From Eubacteriales bacterium (GTDB taxonomy: Bacteria > Bacillota_A > Clostridia > Christensenellales > Aristaeellaceae), in assembly GCA_029974855.1 (NCBI GenBank), contig JARKQO010000374.1, forward strand, positions 1-8,358: DNA of 8,358 nucleotides, written 5' to 3'. Positions 1 to 6,348 of this stretch are shown piece after piece. Each line of letters opens with the position of its first letter. Position 1 is the first letter of the stretch. The notes under the pieces are model-generated. The model was not told the origin of the DNA. It saw only the letters and a list, made by a program, of their open reading frames with translations, and ran no database searches. The position numbers and the translations under genes are program-made.

Positions 1-57
1 ATCGCCCAGGTGGTGGGGGATGCGCACCAAAGCCTTTCCAAATCGGGCATTGAATGA
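1..57 (+). CDS. C-terminal end of upstream gene, probably TlyA-family rRNA methyltransferase (partial)
   Basis: The first frame is open from the window edge and ends at TGA 55-57. It encodes the 18-residue tail IAQVVGDAHQSLSKSGIE. The pattern I-x2-VV-x2-AH-x2-L resembles the end of TlyA/FtsJ-type methyltransferases, and tlyA is the usual gene before nadK-argR-recN in Clostridia. The identification therefore rests on a weak tail motif plus gene order; nothing catalytic is visible. The promoter of nadK lies inside the final codons of this gene, so the two are close but separately transcribable. It could be another gene of the same cluster or a chance open frame. Confidence 0.45.
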   Translation: MAQVVGDAHQSLSKSGIE

Positions 58-78
58 TCATGCAGCCTATGGTATAAT
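50..78 (+). promoter_or_regulatory. Sigma-A type promoter with extended -10 for nadK-argR-recN
   Basis: The -35 is TTGAAT (50-55, four of six consensus bases) and the -10 is TATAAT (73-78, a perfect match), separated by 17 nt. TG at 70-71 makes an extended -10 (TGNTATAAT). Transcription would start near 85, giving a leader of only about 20 nt before the TTG start of nadK. The -35 overlaps the stop codon region of the upstream gene. This is the best promoter match in the window. Confidence 0.8.
51..64 (+). promoter_or_regulatory. Putative ARG box (ArgR operator) overlapping the -35
   Basis: The 14-mer TGAATGATCATGCA contains two facing half-sites, TGAAT and ATGCA, separated by 4 nt with a palindromic centre (ATGATCAT, 54-61). 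This matches the core TGAAT-N4-AT(T/G)CA of ArgR/AhrC operators as I recall them. It covers all but the first base of the -35 and the start of the spacer, so bound ArgR would block RNA polymerase. Because argR lies in this operon, the site implies negative autoregulation by arginine. The outer flanking bases do not match the longer Bacillus consensus, and binding is not proven. Confidence 0.5.
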
Positions 79-86
79 CCTTTGGG

Positions 87-94
87 AAAGGTGG
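87..94 (+). promoter_or_regulatory. Ribosome binding site supporting the TTG start of nadK
   Basis: AAAGGTGG differs from the ideal AAAGGAGG at one base and sits 10 nt before TTG 105. The in-frame ATG at 126 has no purine-rich sequence at the right distance. This site therefore favours the rarer TTG codon. Confidence 0.7.
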
Positions 95-104
95 CCTCGC
101 AGCG

Positions 105-980
105 TTGAAAGCCATATTTTTGGTGATGCACCAAAGCAAACCCAATGCAAAAGAGCTTGTCCGGCAAGTGGCAGGCTCCTTTCGGGAGGCAGGCATTGCC
201 GTGCTGGCGGAGCCTTGGGTGTGGGACAGCATGGGGGAGGAAGCCTCCCGGCTTTTTCGGCCCTCCGCCGGGCTGACCCAAGGGGGCCGGCTGGTGGAAG
301 GGTCCGTGGACGCGGTGGTTTCCGTGGGCGGAGACGGCACCTTGCTGCGGGCCAACCAGGCGGCTTGGCCCATCCATGCCCCTGTGCTGGGGATCAACGT
401 GGGCCACGTGGGCTTTTTAACGGAGCTGGAGCTGGAGCAGCTCCAGAGCGCCTGCGGGCGGCTGAGGGACGACGATTTTACGCTGGAGTCCCGGGCGATG
501 CTCCGGGCCATTTTGCCGGACGGCAGTATTTTTACCGCCCTGAACGACGTGGTGGTGAGCCGGGGCGGCTCCGCCAGACTGATCGCGGTAAAGGCCTCCA
601 TTGACCAGGAGCTGGTGGGCCGCTATATCGCCGACGGCCTGATCGTGTCCACCCCCACGGGCTCCACAGGCTATTCCCTGTCCGCTGGGGGGCCCATCGT
701 TTGCCCGGCTGTGGATTGCATTCTGCTCTCCCCGATCTGCGCCCATTCGCTGCAGCACAGGCCCGTGGTGTCCTCCTCCAAGCAGACCGTTGAGCTGGAA
801 TTGGACTTTGAACCCCAGCGCCAGGCCCAGTTCAGCGTGGACGGGCAGGAGCCGGTGGCGCTATGGGGCGGCCAGAAGGTGACGGTGGTCCGCGCCCCCC
901 AGGATGCGCGATTCATCCGCCTGGAGCCCAAGGGCTTCTTTCAACTGATTCGCTACAAGCTCGCGGAATGGAGCTGTTGA
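105..980 (+). CDS. nadK: NAD kinase
   Basis: NadK (PpnK) phosphorylates NAD+ to NADP+ with ATP or polyphosphate in the cytosol, and so sets the NADP(H) pool. The 291-residue product has the usual length. The catalytic GGDGT motif is at residues 75-79 with Asp77, followed by the LGINVGHVGFL strand. An LND motif at 146-148 stands where most family members have N-E. The NADP-site loop STPTGSTGYSLSAGGPI starts near residue 182. The start is TTG 105: it keeps the first beta strand (KAIFLVMH), which an ATG start at 126 would remove, and it has a good Shine-Dalgarno. It is the first gene of an operon with argR (20 nt downstream) and recN. The TTG start may limit translation. The identification is secure. 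Confidence 0.97.
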   Translation: MKAIFLVMHQSKPNAKELVRQVAGSFREAGIAVLAEPWVWDSMGEEASRLFRPSAGLTQGGRLVEGSVDAVVSVGGDGTLLRANQAAWPIHAPVLGINVGHVGFLTELELEQLQSACGRLRDDDFTLESRAMLRAILPDGSIFTALNDVVVSRGGSARLIAVKASIDQELVGRYIADGLIVSTPTGSTGYSLSAGGPIVCPAVDCILLSPICAHSLQHRPVVSSSKQTVELELDFEPQRQAQFSVDGQEPVALWGGQKVTVVRAPQDARFIRLEPKGFFQLIRYKLAEWSC

Positions 981-1000
981 GCCATGGGAGGGATGCACCA

Positions 1001-1450
1001 ATGAAATCCTCGCGGCAATTGGCGATCCTGGAGATCATCCGGGAAGCGGACGTGGAAACCCAGGAGGACCTGGCGGACCGGCTTCGGACCCGGGGCTTTG
1101 CCGTCACCCAGGCCACCGTATCCAGGGACATCAAGGAGCTTCGCCTGCTGAAGGTGCTTTCTCCGACCGGCGCTTACAAGTACGCCACGGCGGACAAGGC
1201 GGAAAACGGCCTCAGCGAGCGCTTTATCCGCATGTTCAGCGAGTCCGTGATCGGCATTTCCCATGCCTACAACCAAATTGTGATCAAGACCCTGGCGGGC
1301 AGCGCCAACATGGCCGCCGAGGCCATCGACAGTATGCATTGGCCTGAGATCATGGGCTCTTTGGCGGGGGACAACACCTTTTTGTTGCTCCTCAACAGCG
1401 TGGAAGAGGTGCCTGTGGTGCTGGAGCGGCTCAACGCCATGCTGCGGTAA
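1001..1450 (+). CDS. argR: Arginine repressor/activator ArgR (AhrC family)
   Basis: ArgR is a hexameric transcription factor that senses L-arginine and controls arginine biosynthesis and catabolism by binding ARG boxes. The 149-residue protein has the family length. An N-terminal winged helix-turn-helix (about 1-70) carries the DNA-contacting ATVSRDIKEL motif with Ser41-Arg42. A C-terminal oligomerisation and arginine-binding domain contains GSANMAAEAID and then AGDNT (122-126). Asp124 aligns with the arginine-binding Asp of GDDT, and the second Asp is Asn here. The start is ATG 1001, with GGGAGGG (986-992) 8 nt upstream. The same frame is open further upstream into nadK, but that extension has no ArgR similarity. 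A candidate ARG box at the operon promoter suggests autoregulation. Confidence 0.95.
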   Translation: MKSSRQLAILEIIREADVETQEDLADRLRTRGFAVTQATVSRDIKELRLLKVLSPTGAYKYATADKAENGLSERFIRMFSESVIGISHAYNQIVIKTLAGSANMAAEAIDSMHWPEIMGSLAGDNTFLLLLNSVEEVPVVLERLNAMLR

Positions 1451-1485
1451 CTCCGGCGGGATGATGCAAAGGATGGGGATGTTGC

Positions 1486-3207
1486 ATGCTGGTATCCATG
1501 ACGGTGCGCAATATCGCGCTGATTGAACATGTGCATATGGATTTCCATGAGGGCTTGCATGTGTTGACCGGTGAAACCGGCGCGGGCAAATCCATCGTGG
1601 TGGACAGCATCAACCTGGTGCTGGGGGAACGGGCGGACCGGGGCCTGATCCGCTCCGGCTGCGACAAGGCCTGGGTGGAGGCTTTGGTGGATATCTCCGG
1701 CAGCCCCCAGGTGCGGGAGCTTCTGGCAAGCCAGTCTTTGGAGGCGGAAGGAAACCTCATGTCCATCCAGCGGGAGATCACCATGGGGGACCGGAACCTG
1801 TGCCGGGTATGCGGCGTCATCGTGCCTTTGGCGTTTTTGCGGCAGGTTTCGGCGCTGCTGGTGGATATCCACGGCCAGCACGAGCACCAAAGCCTGCTGG
1901 ACGTGAAAAACCACATCGGCTTTTTGGATTCCTTCGGGGACGAGGCCTTCCAGGCCCAGCAGGCCAAGGTGGCGGAGCTGTACCATATCTGGAGGCATGC
2001 CAGCCAGGCCTTCAGCGCTCTGCGGAAGGAAAGCGCCCAGCGGGACCAGCGGCTGGCTTACATCTCCAGCCGGGTCAAGGAGCTGGAGGCCGCCCAGCTG
2101 GAAAGCGGCGAGGCGGAGAAGCTGGCGGCGGAAAGGGCCCGGTTTGCCGGGGCCGAGAAGATCAACGGCGCCCTTGGGGAGGCCTACCACGCGGTCATGG
2201 CCGGGGACGGGGCCCAGAACGGAGCCACCCTTAGGCTGAAAACCGCCGCGGACGCCATGGCCTCCATCGCCAATTTTGAGGAGCGGTACCAATCCTTGGC
2301 GGAAAGGCTCAGCACCGCCTATTACGAGGTGGAGGAGCTGGGCCTGGAGCTCAGGGACGCTTTGGCGGAGCTGAGCTTCGACCCGGAGCGCAACGAGGCG
2401 GTGCAGGAGCGGCTGGATCTGATCCGCCGCCTGGAGCGCCGTTTTGGCATGCCCGCCCAGGAGCTGGTGAGCCATGCCCAGGAGTTGAGCCAGGAGCTGG
2501 GGCGGCTGGAAAGCATGGAGGAGCGCTTAAAGCGGGCCGAGGCGGACTACAAGGCCAAGCTGCTGGCCTACCGCCAGGAGGCCGCGCTGCTGACGGACAT
2601 GCGCAAGGCCCTGGCCCTGCGCTTTGAGGCGCTGATGGAGGGGCAGCTGAAGGATTTGGGCATGGGGCAGACCCATTTTGAGTGCGTGTTCGCCTCTCCG
2701 GGCCCTGAGGACAAGCGGGTGGTACCCTCCCAGCAGGGGGACGACCGGGTGGAGTTTTTTATCGCCCCCAACCTGGGAGAGCCCTTGAAGCCTCTGGAAA
2801 AAATCGCCTCCGGCGGCGAGCTGTCCCGGCTGATGCTGGCGCTGAAAACCGCCGGGGCCAGCCGCAACATGGTGCCCTGCATGATCTTTGACGAGGTGGA
2901 CACCGGCATCAGCGGCATGGTGGCCACCGTGGTGGCGGAAAAGATGGCCCAGATCGCCCGCTACCACCAGGTAATCTGCGTTACCCATCTGGCCCAGATC
3001 GCCGCCATGGCGGACTACCAATACCGGGTGGAAAAGCATGTGGTGGGGGAGCGCACCGTCACCAGCGTGATCCAGCTGGACGGGGAGCGGCGGGTGGAGG
3101 AAATCGCCCGGCTGGTGGGCTCCGTGGACCAGAATGCCGAAAGCGGCTTTGCCCACGCCCGCAGCATGCTCTCCTCCGCCGGGGAGTACAAGCGAAGGCA
3201 AAGGTGA
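1486..3207 (+). CDS. recN: DNA repair protein RecN (SMC-like ATPase)
   Basis: RecN is a cytosolic SMC-like ATPase that acts early at DNA double-strand breaks and helps recombination with RecA. The 573-residue product has the family's usual length. Residues 9-14 (NIALIE) and Walker A GETGAGKS (29-36) open the head domain. The Q-loop region with VDIHGQHEHQSLL follows, then a long Glu/Arg/Ala/Leu-rich section (about 170-390) typical of the short coiled-coil arms. The C-terminal head half has the ABC signature ASGGELSRLMLALK (from 441), Walker B CMIFDEVDTG (465-474) and the H-loop VTHLAQIA. ATG 1486 was chosen over ATG 1498 because it keeps the usual M-L-x2-M/L opening and has an AAAGGATGGGG ribosome site at 1468-1478. 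It is the last gene of the nadK-argR-recN unit. Confidence 0.96.
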   Translation: MLVSMTVRNIALIEHVHMDFHEGLHVLTGETGAGKSIVVDSINLVLGERADRGLIRSGCDKAWVEALVDISGSPQVRELLASQSLEAEGNLMSIQREITMGDRNLCRVCGVIVPLAFLRQVSALLVDIHGQHEHQSLLDVKNHIGFLDSFGDEAFQAQQAKVAELYHIWRHASQAFSALRKESAQRDQRLAYISSRVKELEAAQLESGEAEKLAAERARFAGAEKINGALGEAYHAVMAGDGAQNGATLRLKTAADAMASIANFEERYQSLAERLSTAYYEVEELGLELRDALAELSFDPERNEAVQERLDLIRRLERRFGMPAQELVSHAQELSQELGRLESMEERLKRAEADYKAKLLAYRQEAALLTDMRKALALRFEALMEGQLKDLGMGQTHFECVFASPGPEDKRVVPSQQGDDRVEFFIAPNLGEPLKPLEKIASGGELSRLMLALKTAGASRNMVPCMIFDEVDTGISGMVATVVAEKMAQIARYHQVICVTHLAQIAAMADYQYRVEKHVVGERTVTSVIQLDGERRVEEIARLVGSVDQNAESGFAHARSMLSSAGEYKRRQR

Positions 3208-3217
3208 GGAATATTCC
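3208..3217. repeat. 10-bp perfect palindrome immediately after recN
   Basis: GGAATATTCC reads the same on both strands and begins at the first base after the recN stop codon. It has no loop, so it is not a terminator hairpin. It would lie roughly 50-60 bp before the predicted rnf transcription start, where an activator could bind. No known operator was recognised and chance is a real possibility. Confidence 0.3.
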
Positions 3218-3221
3218 CAGT

Positions 3222-3247
3222 TGGCTATTTTCCTGCGCAAAATGCCA
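3222..3247 (+). repeat. Bulged inverted repeat over the rnf -35 region / weak possible recN terminator
   Basis: TGGC-(T)-ATTTT at 3222-3231 pairs with AAAATGCCA at 3239-3247, leaving a 7-nt loop (CCTGCGC). This gives a 9-bp stem with one bulged T (3226). No T-run follows (CGATTTATGG), so it is a poor intrinsic terminator for recN. The loop contains the weak candidate -35 of the rnf promoter, so as double-stranded DNA the dyad could instead be a regulator site. The pairing is plain in the sequence; its role is unknown. Confidence 0.5.
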
Positions 3248-3263
3248 CGATTTATGGTATACT
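3234..3263 (+). promoter_or_regulatory. Extended -10 promoter for the rnf-proC operon
   Basis: TATACT (3258-3263) matches five of six -10 bases and is preceded by TGG (3255-3257), giving an extended -10. The best -35 candidate is weak (TGCGCA, 3234-3239, 18 nt spacing, three of six bases). Recognition would depend on the extended -10 or on an activator. Transcription would start near 3270, leaving a leader of about 72 nt before rnfC. The 11-mer TATGGTATACT differs from the nadK promoter (TATGGTATAAT) at one base. Confidence 0.65.
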
Positions 3264-3283
3264 ACAAAAAACCCATCCATGTT

Positions 3284-3311
3284 GGATTTCTAAAACATAT
3301 CATTAGAATCC
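3284..3311 (+). promoter_or_regulatory. Stem-loop or dyad in the predicted rnfC leader
   Basis: GGATTTCTAA (3284-3293) pairs with TTAGAATCC (3303-3311) around a 9-nt loop, giving 9 base pairs and one bulged T. Its GGAT arm can also pair upstream as ATCCA-TGT-TGGAT (3275-3287), or with ATCCA at 3316-3320 beside the ribosome site, so the structures exclude each other. The core TTCTAA-N9-TTAGAA is a symmetric dyad and could equally be an operator. It does not match the Rex operator pattern. The function is unassigned. Confidence 0.45.
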
Positions 3312-3322
3312 GCAAATCCACC

Positions 3323-3331
3323 AAAGGAAGG
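3323..3331 (+). promoter_or_regulatory. Ribosome binding site of rnfC
   Basis: AAAGGAAGG lies 10 nt before ATG 3342. It fixes the start of rnfC downstream of the leader hairpin and is the only strong Shine-Dalgarno in the intergenic stretch. Confidence 0.75.
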
Positions 3332-3341
3332 AACGAGTGCC

Positions 3342-4694
3342 ATGGACCTGTTTCACAAGTTTCCAGGCGGGGTTCATCCCAAGGAAGGCCCGGGCGGGAA
3401 AGCGGCCTCCGCTGGATTGCCCATCACCGAGCCGCCCCCGCCGCCCCGGGTGACCATCCCGCTCCATCAAAATATGGGAGCATCCTCTCAAAGCCTTGTG
3501 CAGAAGGGGGACGTTGTACGGGTGGGCCAGAAAATCGGGGAGGCTGTGGGCCCCATGGGGGCTGCCGTGCACGCCTCGGTTTCGGGAACGGTGGTTACCT
3601 GTGAGCCCTGCTTTCCTGCGGAGATCAGCCGCCATCAGGCTTGTGTCGTGATAGACAACGACTTTCAGGATACCTGGGTCGAGCTTACCCCCACAGCCTA
3701 TCCAGAGAGCCTCACCGGCAAGGAACTGGCGGAGATCGCCCGGAATGCCGGAATCGTGGGCATGGGCGGCGCCATGTTCCCCTACGGCCTGAAGCTGAGC
3801 ATCCCCCCCAACGTGAAGCTGGATACTTTGGTGCTCAACGGCTCCGAGTGTGAGCCGTACCTGTCCACAGACCACCGCTTGATGCTGGAGGAGGCTCAGG
3901 GCATTGTCAAGGGCGCCCGGCTGATGCAGAAGGCCCTGGGCATTGAACGGGTGCTGGTGGGCATCGAGGCCAACAAGCCGGATGCCGTCCAGTCCATGCG
4001 CCAGGCCTGTGAGGGGGATTCCTCCTTCCAGGTGGTCTCCCTGCCCGTGCGCTACCCCCAGGGCGGTGAGAAGCAGCTGGTGTACGCCCTCACCAAGCGG
4101 GTGGTCAAAATGGGTGCCTTGCCCCTGAACGTGGGGGTGCTGGTATCCAACGTGGCCTCCTGCCTGGCGCTTTGCCGCGCCGTGTACGAGGGCCGGCCCG
4201 TGATTGACCGGGTGGTGACGGTGGGAGGGCTGGTGCAAAGCCCCGCCAACTACCGGGTCCGCATTGGCACCCCGGCGGAATGGCTCCTGAATGCCTCCGG
4301 CGGGATGTTGCCCCAGGCCCGGATGCTGGTGATGGGCGGCCCCATGATGGGCGTGGCCCTCAGCCGCCAGGACGTCCCCATCACCAAGGGTTCCTCCGGG
4401 CTGCTGGCCCTGGAGGGGGACGTGGCGTTCCAGGAGGAAGGGCCCTGTATCCGCTGCGGCCGCTGCGTGGACGCCTGCCCGGTGAAGCTGGCTCCGGCCC
4501 TTATTGACCGCTACACCCGCAACAATATGCTGGAGGAAGCGGAAAAGCTGTATGCCATGAACTGCATGGAGTGCGGCATCTGCTCCTGGAGCTGCCCGGC
4601 CCGCCGCCATCTGACCCAAAGCATCAAGCTGTCCAAGATGCTGATCCGGCAAAGGTACGAAGAAGCCGCAAAGCAGAAAGGGGCGAAGGGATAA
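3342..4694 (+). CDS. rnfC: Rnf complex subunit RnfC (NADH-binding, FMN, two [4Fe-4S])
   Basis: RnfC is the peripheral cytoplasmic subunit where NADH/NAD+ reacts in the Rnf ferredoxin:NAD+ oxidoreductase. The 450-residue protein has clostridial length, without the long C-terminal repeats of enterobacterial RsxC. The N-terminal GGVHPKEGPGG motif and a lipoyl-like/barrel region (about 35-95) come first. The flavin/NADH-site sequence GIVGMGGAMFPYGLKL follows, then LVLNGSECEPYLSTDHRLM. Two ferredoxin motifs close the protein: C369-x2-C372-x2-C375-x3-C379P and C408-x2-C411-x2-C414-x3-C418P. It is the first gene of the operon, with its own promoter and a strong Shine-Dalgarno. Its TAA shares one base with the ATG of rnfD, so the two are translationally coupled. 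Confidence 0.96.
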   Translation: MDLFHKFPGGVHPKEGPGGKAASAGLPITEPPPPPRVTIPLHQNMGASSQSLVQKGDVVRVGQKIGEAVGPMGAAVHASVSGTVVTCEPCFPAEISRHQACVVIDNDFQDTWVELTPTAYPESLTGKELAEIARNAGIVGMGGAMFPYGLKLSIPPNVKLDTLVLNGSECEPYLSTDHRLMLEEAQGIVKGARLMQKALGIERVLVGIEANKPDAVQSMRQACEGDSSFQVVSLPVRYPQGGEKQLVYALTKRVVKMGALPLNVGVLVSNVASCLALCRAVYEGRPVIDRVVTVGGLVQSPANYRVRIGTPAEWLLNASGGMLPQARMLVMGGPMMGVALSRQDVPITKGSSGLLALEGDVAFQEEGPCIRCGRCVDACPVKLAPALIDRYTRNNMLEEAEKLYAMNCMECGICSWSCPARRHLTQSIKLSKMLIRQRYEEAAKQKGAKG

Positions 4695-5713
4695 TGCAAA
4701 AGAAGCTTGTGGTTTCTTCCTCTCCCTATGCGTACGACAAAGAGGTTTCCACCCGGGGGATCATGCTGGACGTGGTGATCGCCCTGCTTCCCACGGCGCT
4801 GGCCGCCTGCTGGTTTTTTGGCGCCAAGGCGGCGCTGCTGATGGCTGTGGCGGTGGTGAGCGCCGTCTTTGCCGAGTGGCTCTACCAAAGCCTCACCCAT
4901 CAAAAGTCCACCATTTCCGACCTCAGCGCCGTAGTGACCGGCCTGCTGCTGGCCTTTAACATCCCGGCCAACGCCCCCTGGTGGATGGCCGCCGTGGGCT
5001 CCTTCCTGGCAATTATTTTGGTGAAGCAGATCTTCGGAGGCCTGGGGCACAACTTCATGAACCCGGCCTTGGCCGCCCGGACGATTTTGATGCTGTCCTG
5101 GGCGGGGTTGATGGCCGCCACCGCCGCTCCCAACGGGGGCGCGATTCTGGGTCTGGGAAACGCCGCTGTGGATGCCGTGGCCTCGGCCACCCCTCTGGCT
5201 CATGGCGCCGCTGCCTACAGCCTTATGGACCTGTTCACAGGCAACATCCCCGGCATGCTTGGGGAGACCTCCAAGTTCACGCTGCTGCTGGGCGGCGTGT
5301 ACCTGCTGGTGAGGCGCGTCATCGACTGGAGGGTTCCGGTGTCTTTCCTGGGGGCGGCTTTGGTGCTGTTCTGGGTTCAGACCGGCTGCTTCTATTCCGT
5401 GGAATCCGGCTCCCAGAACGCCCTGTACCAGCTGCTTAGCGGCGGTTTGATCCTGGGCGCGTTCTTCATGGCCACGGACTATGTGACCTGCCCCATCACC
5501 AAATGGGGGAAGGTGATCATGGGCGTGGGCTGCGCGGCGCTGCTGTTCATCATTCGCGCCTTCAACACCGCCTACCCGGAGGGCTGTTCCTTTGCCATTC
5601 TCTTTATGAACGTGCTGACCCCCCTCATCGACCGCATGACCATGCGGAAAACCTTCGGCGCTCTGCCCAAGGCAAGGGCCAACCGTTCCCATCAAAAGGA
5701 GGCGAGCGCATGA
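4694..5713 (+). CDS. rnfD: Rnf complex membrane subunit RnfD (covalent FMN)
   Basis: RnfD is an integral membrane subunit homologous to NqrB of Na+-NQR. It carries a flavin bound through a phosphoester to threonine and helps drive cation transport. The 339-residue product has many hydrophobic helices, starting at about residues 24-60. The conserved GGLGHNFMNPALAAR motif follows, and the FMN-attachment-type motif SATPL at 164-168 has Thr166 as the candidate residue. The C-terminal GAFFMATDYVTCPIT and YPEGCSFAILFMNVLTPLID segments are also conserved. ATG 4694 overlaps the rnfC stop by 1 nt, after purine-rich GAAGGG (4685-4690). The gene ends in an ATGA overlap with rnfE. RnfG, its usual FMN partner, is missing at this junction. 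No FMN-binding domain is fused to the RnfD C-terminus. Confidence 0.95.
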   Translation: MQKKLVVSSSPYAYDKEVSTRGIMLDVVIALLPTALAACWFFGAKAALLMAVAVVSAVFAEWLYQSLTHQKSTISDLSAVVTGLLLAFNIPANAPWWMAAVGSFLAIILVKQIFGGLGHNFMNPALAARTILMLSWAGLMAATAAPNGGAILGLGNAAVDAVASATPLAHGAAAYSLMDLFTGNIPGMLGETSKFTLLLGGVYLLVRRVIDWRVPVSFLGAALVLFWVQTGCFYSVESGSQNALYQLLSGGLILGAFFMATDYVTCPITKWGKVIMGVGCAALLFIIRAFNTAYPEGCSFAILFMNVLTPLIDRMTMRKTFGALPKARANRSHQKEASA

Positions 5714-6348
5714 GCAAACAAAAGCTTGGCACCGTTTTCATGAACGGGCTGATCACCGAAAACCCCACCTTGCGGCTGTTGCTTGGCATGTGTCCCACTT
5801 TGGCTATTTCCACGGCGGCTTCCAACGGGCTGGGCATGGGCCTTGCCACCACCGCCGTGCTGATCTTCTCCAATTTGGCCATCTCCGCCATCCGCAACAT
5901 CATTCCGGAAAAGATTCGCATTCCGGCCTTTGTGGTGGTCATCGCCACCTTCGTTACCATCGTGGATTTGCTGCTGAAGGCGTTTTTGCCCGCTCTCTCC
6001 AACTCGCTGGGCATCTACATCCCCCTGATCGTGGTGAACTGCATCATCTTCGCCCGGGCGGAATCCTATGCCTTCAAGAACCCGCCTTTGGCCTCCATGG
6101 TGGACGGTATTTCCATGGGCCTGGGCTTCACTTTGGCCTTGGTGATCCTTTCCTCCCTGCGGGAGATCATCGGCAATGGCACCCTCTTCGGCACCCAGGT
6201 GATGCCCGCCAGCTACGTTCCCATGACCTTGGTGGTGCGGCCTTCCGGCGGCTTCATCATGCTGGGCCTGCTGCTGCTGACGGTGAACGCTATCGCCGGA
6301 AGCTTTGAAAAGCGCAAGCTGGGGAAGGCGAAGGAGGAGAACAGATGA
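5710..6348 (+). CDS. rnfE: Rnf complex membrane subunit RnfE
   Basis: RnfE is a small integral membrane subunit, related to NqrD and a paralogue of RnfA with inverted topology. Together they are known to hold an intramembrane [2Fe-2S] cluster and form part of the ion path. The 212-residue protein begins [20 protein letters not shown] and is almost entirely hydrophobic helices. The cluster cysteines are recognisable as Cys28 (LLGMCPTLA) and Cys111 ([12 protein letters not shown]). ATG 5710 overlaps the rnfD stop by 4 nt (ATGA) and follows an excellent AAAAGGAGG (5694-5702), 7 nt away. The Lys/Glu-rich tail runs straight into the rnfA start. It directly follows rnfD, a place normally occupied by rnfG. 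Confidence 0.95.
   Translation: MSKQKLGTVFMNGLITENPTLRLLLGMCPTLAISTAASNGLGMGLATTAVLIFSNLAISAIRNIIPEKIRIPAFVVVIATFVTIVDLLLKAFLPALSNSLGIYIPLIVVNCIIFARAESYAFKNPPLASMVDGISMGLGFTLALVILSSLREIIGNGTLFGTQVMPASYVPMTLVVRPSGGFIMLGLLLLTVNAIAGSFEKRKLGKAKEENR

Noticed and set aside
28..137. Repeated string CACCAAAGC near 27 and 129, seen again near 1887
   Set aside because: These are His-Gln-Ser codons in separate genes, reflecting a CAA-AGC codon-pair habit rather than a DNA repeat.
863..1000. Longer ArgR with a start inside nadK
   Set aside because: The extra 46 residues do not resemble ArgR, while ATG 1001 has a good Shine-Dalgarno and gives the family length.
1267..2475. 402-codon minus-strand frame across argR and recN, and a 394-codon one at 4511-5695
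   Set aside because: Both are antisense to conserved proteins, have biased composition and show no motif; GC-rich codon use keeps stops rare on the opposite strand.
3222..3260. Rho-independent terminator after recN
   Set aside because: The hairpin has an A-T rich apex and no T-run after it, so it is listed as an inverted repeat only.
3281..3311. Rex (NADH-sensing) operator upstream of rnfC
   Set aside because: TTCTAA-N9-TTAGAA lacks the TTGT...ACAA ends and the spacing expected of Rex sites.
3303..4652. 449-codon open frame on the minus strand across rnfC
   Set aside because: It is the shadow of a GC-rich gene: rich in His, Gln and Gly, without a recognisable domain, and opposite a gene with clear RnfC motifs.
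4571..4693. In-frame extension of RnfD into rnfC
   Set aside because: It translates rnfC iron-sulfur sequence out of frame; RnfD similarity begins at ATG 4694.
5503..5709. In-frame extension of RnfE into rnfD, considered as a possible hidden RnfG remnant
   Set aside because: It is only rnfD read in another frame; no FMN-binding threonine motif or periplasmic domain is present.
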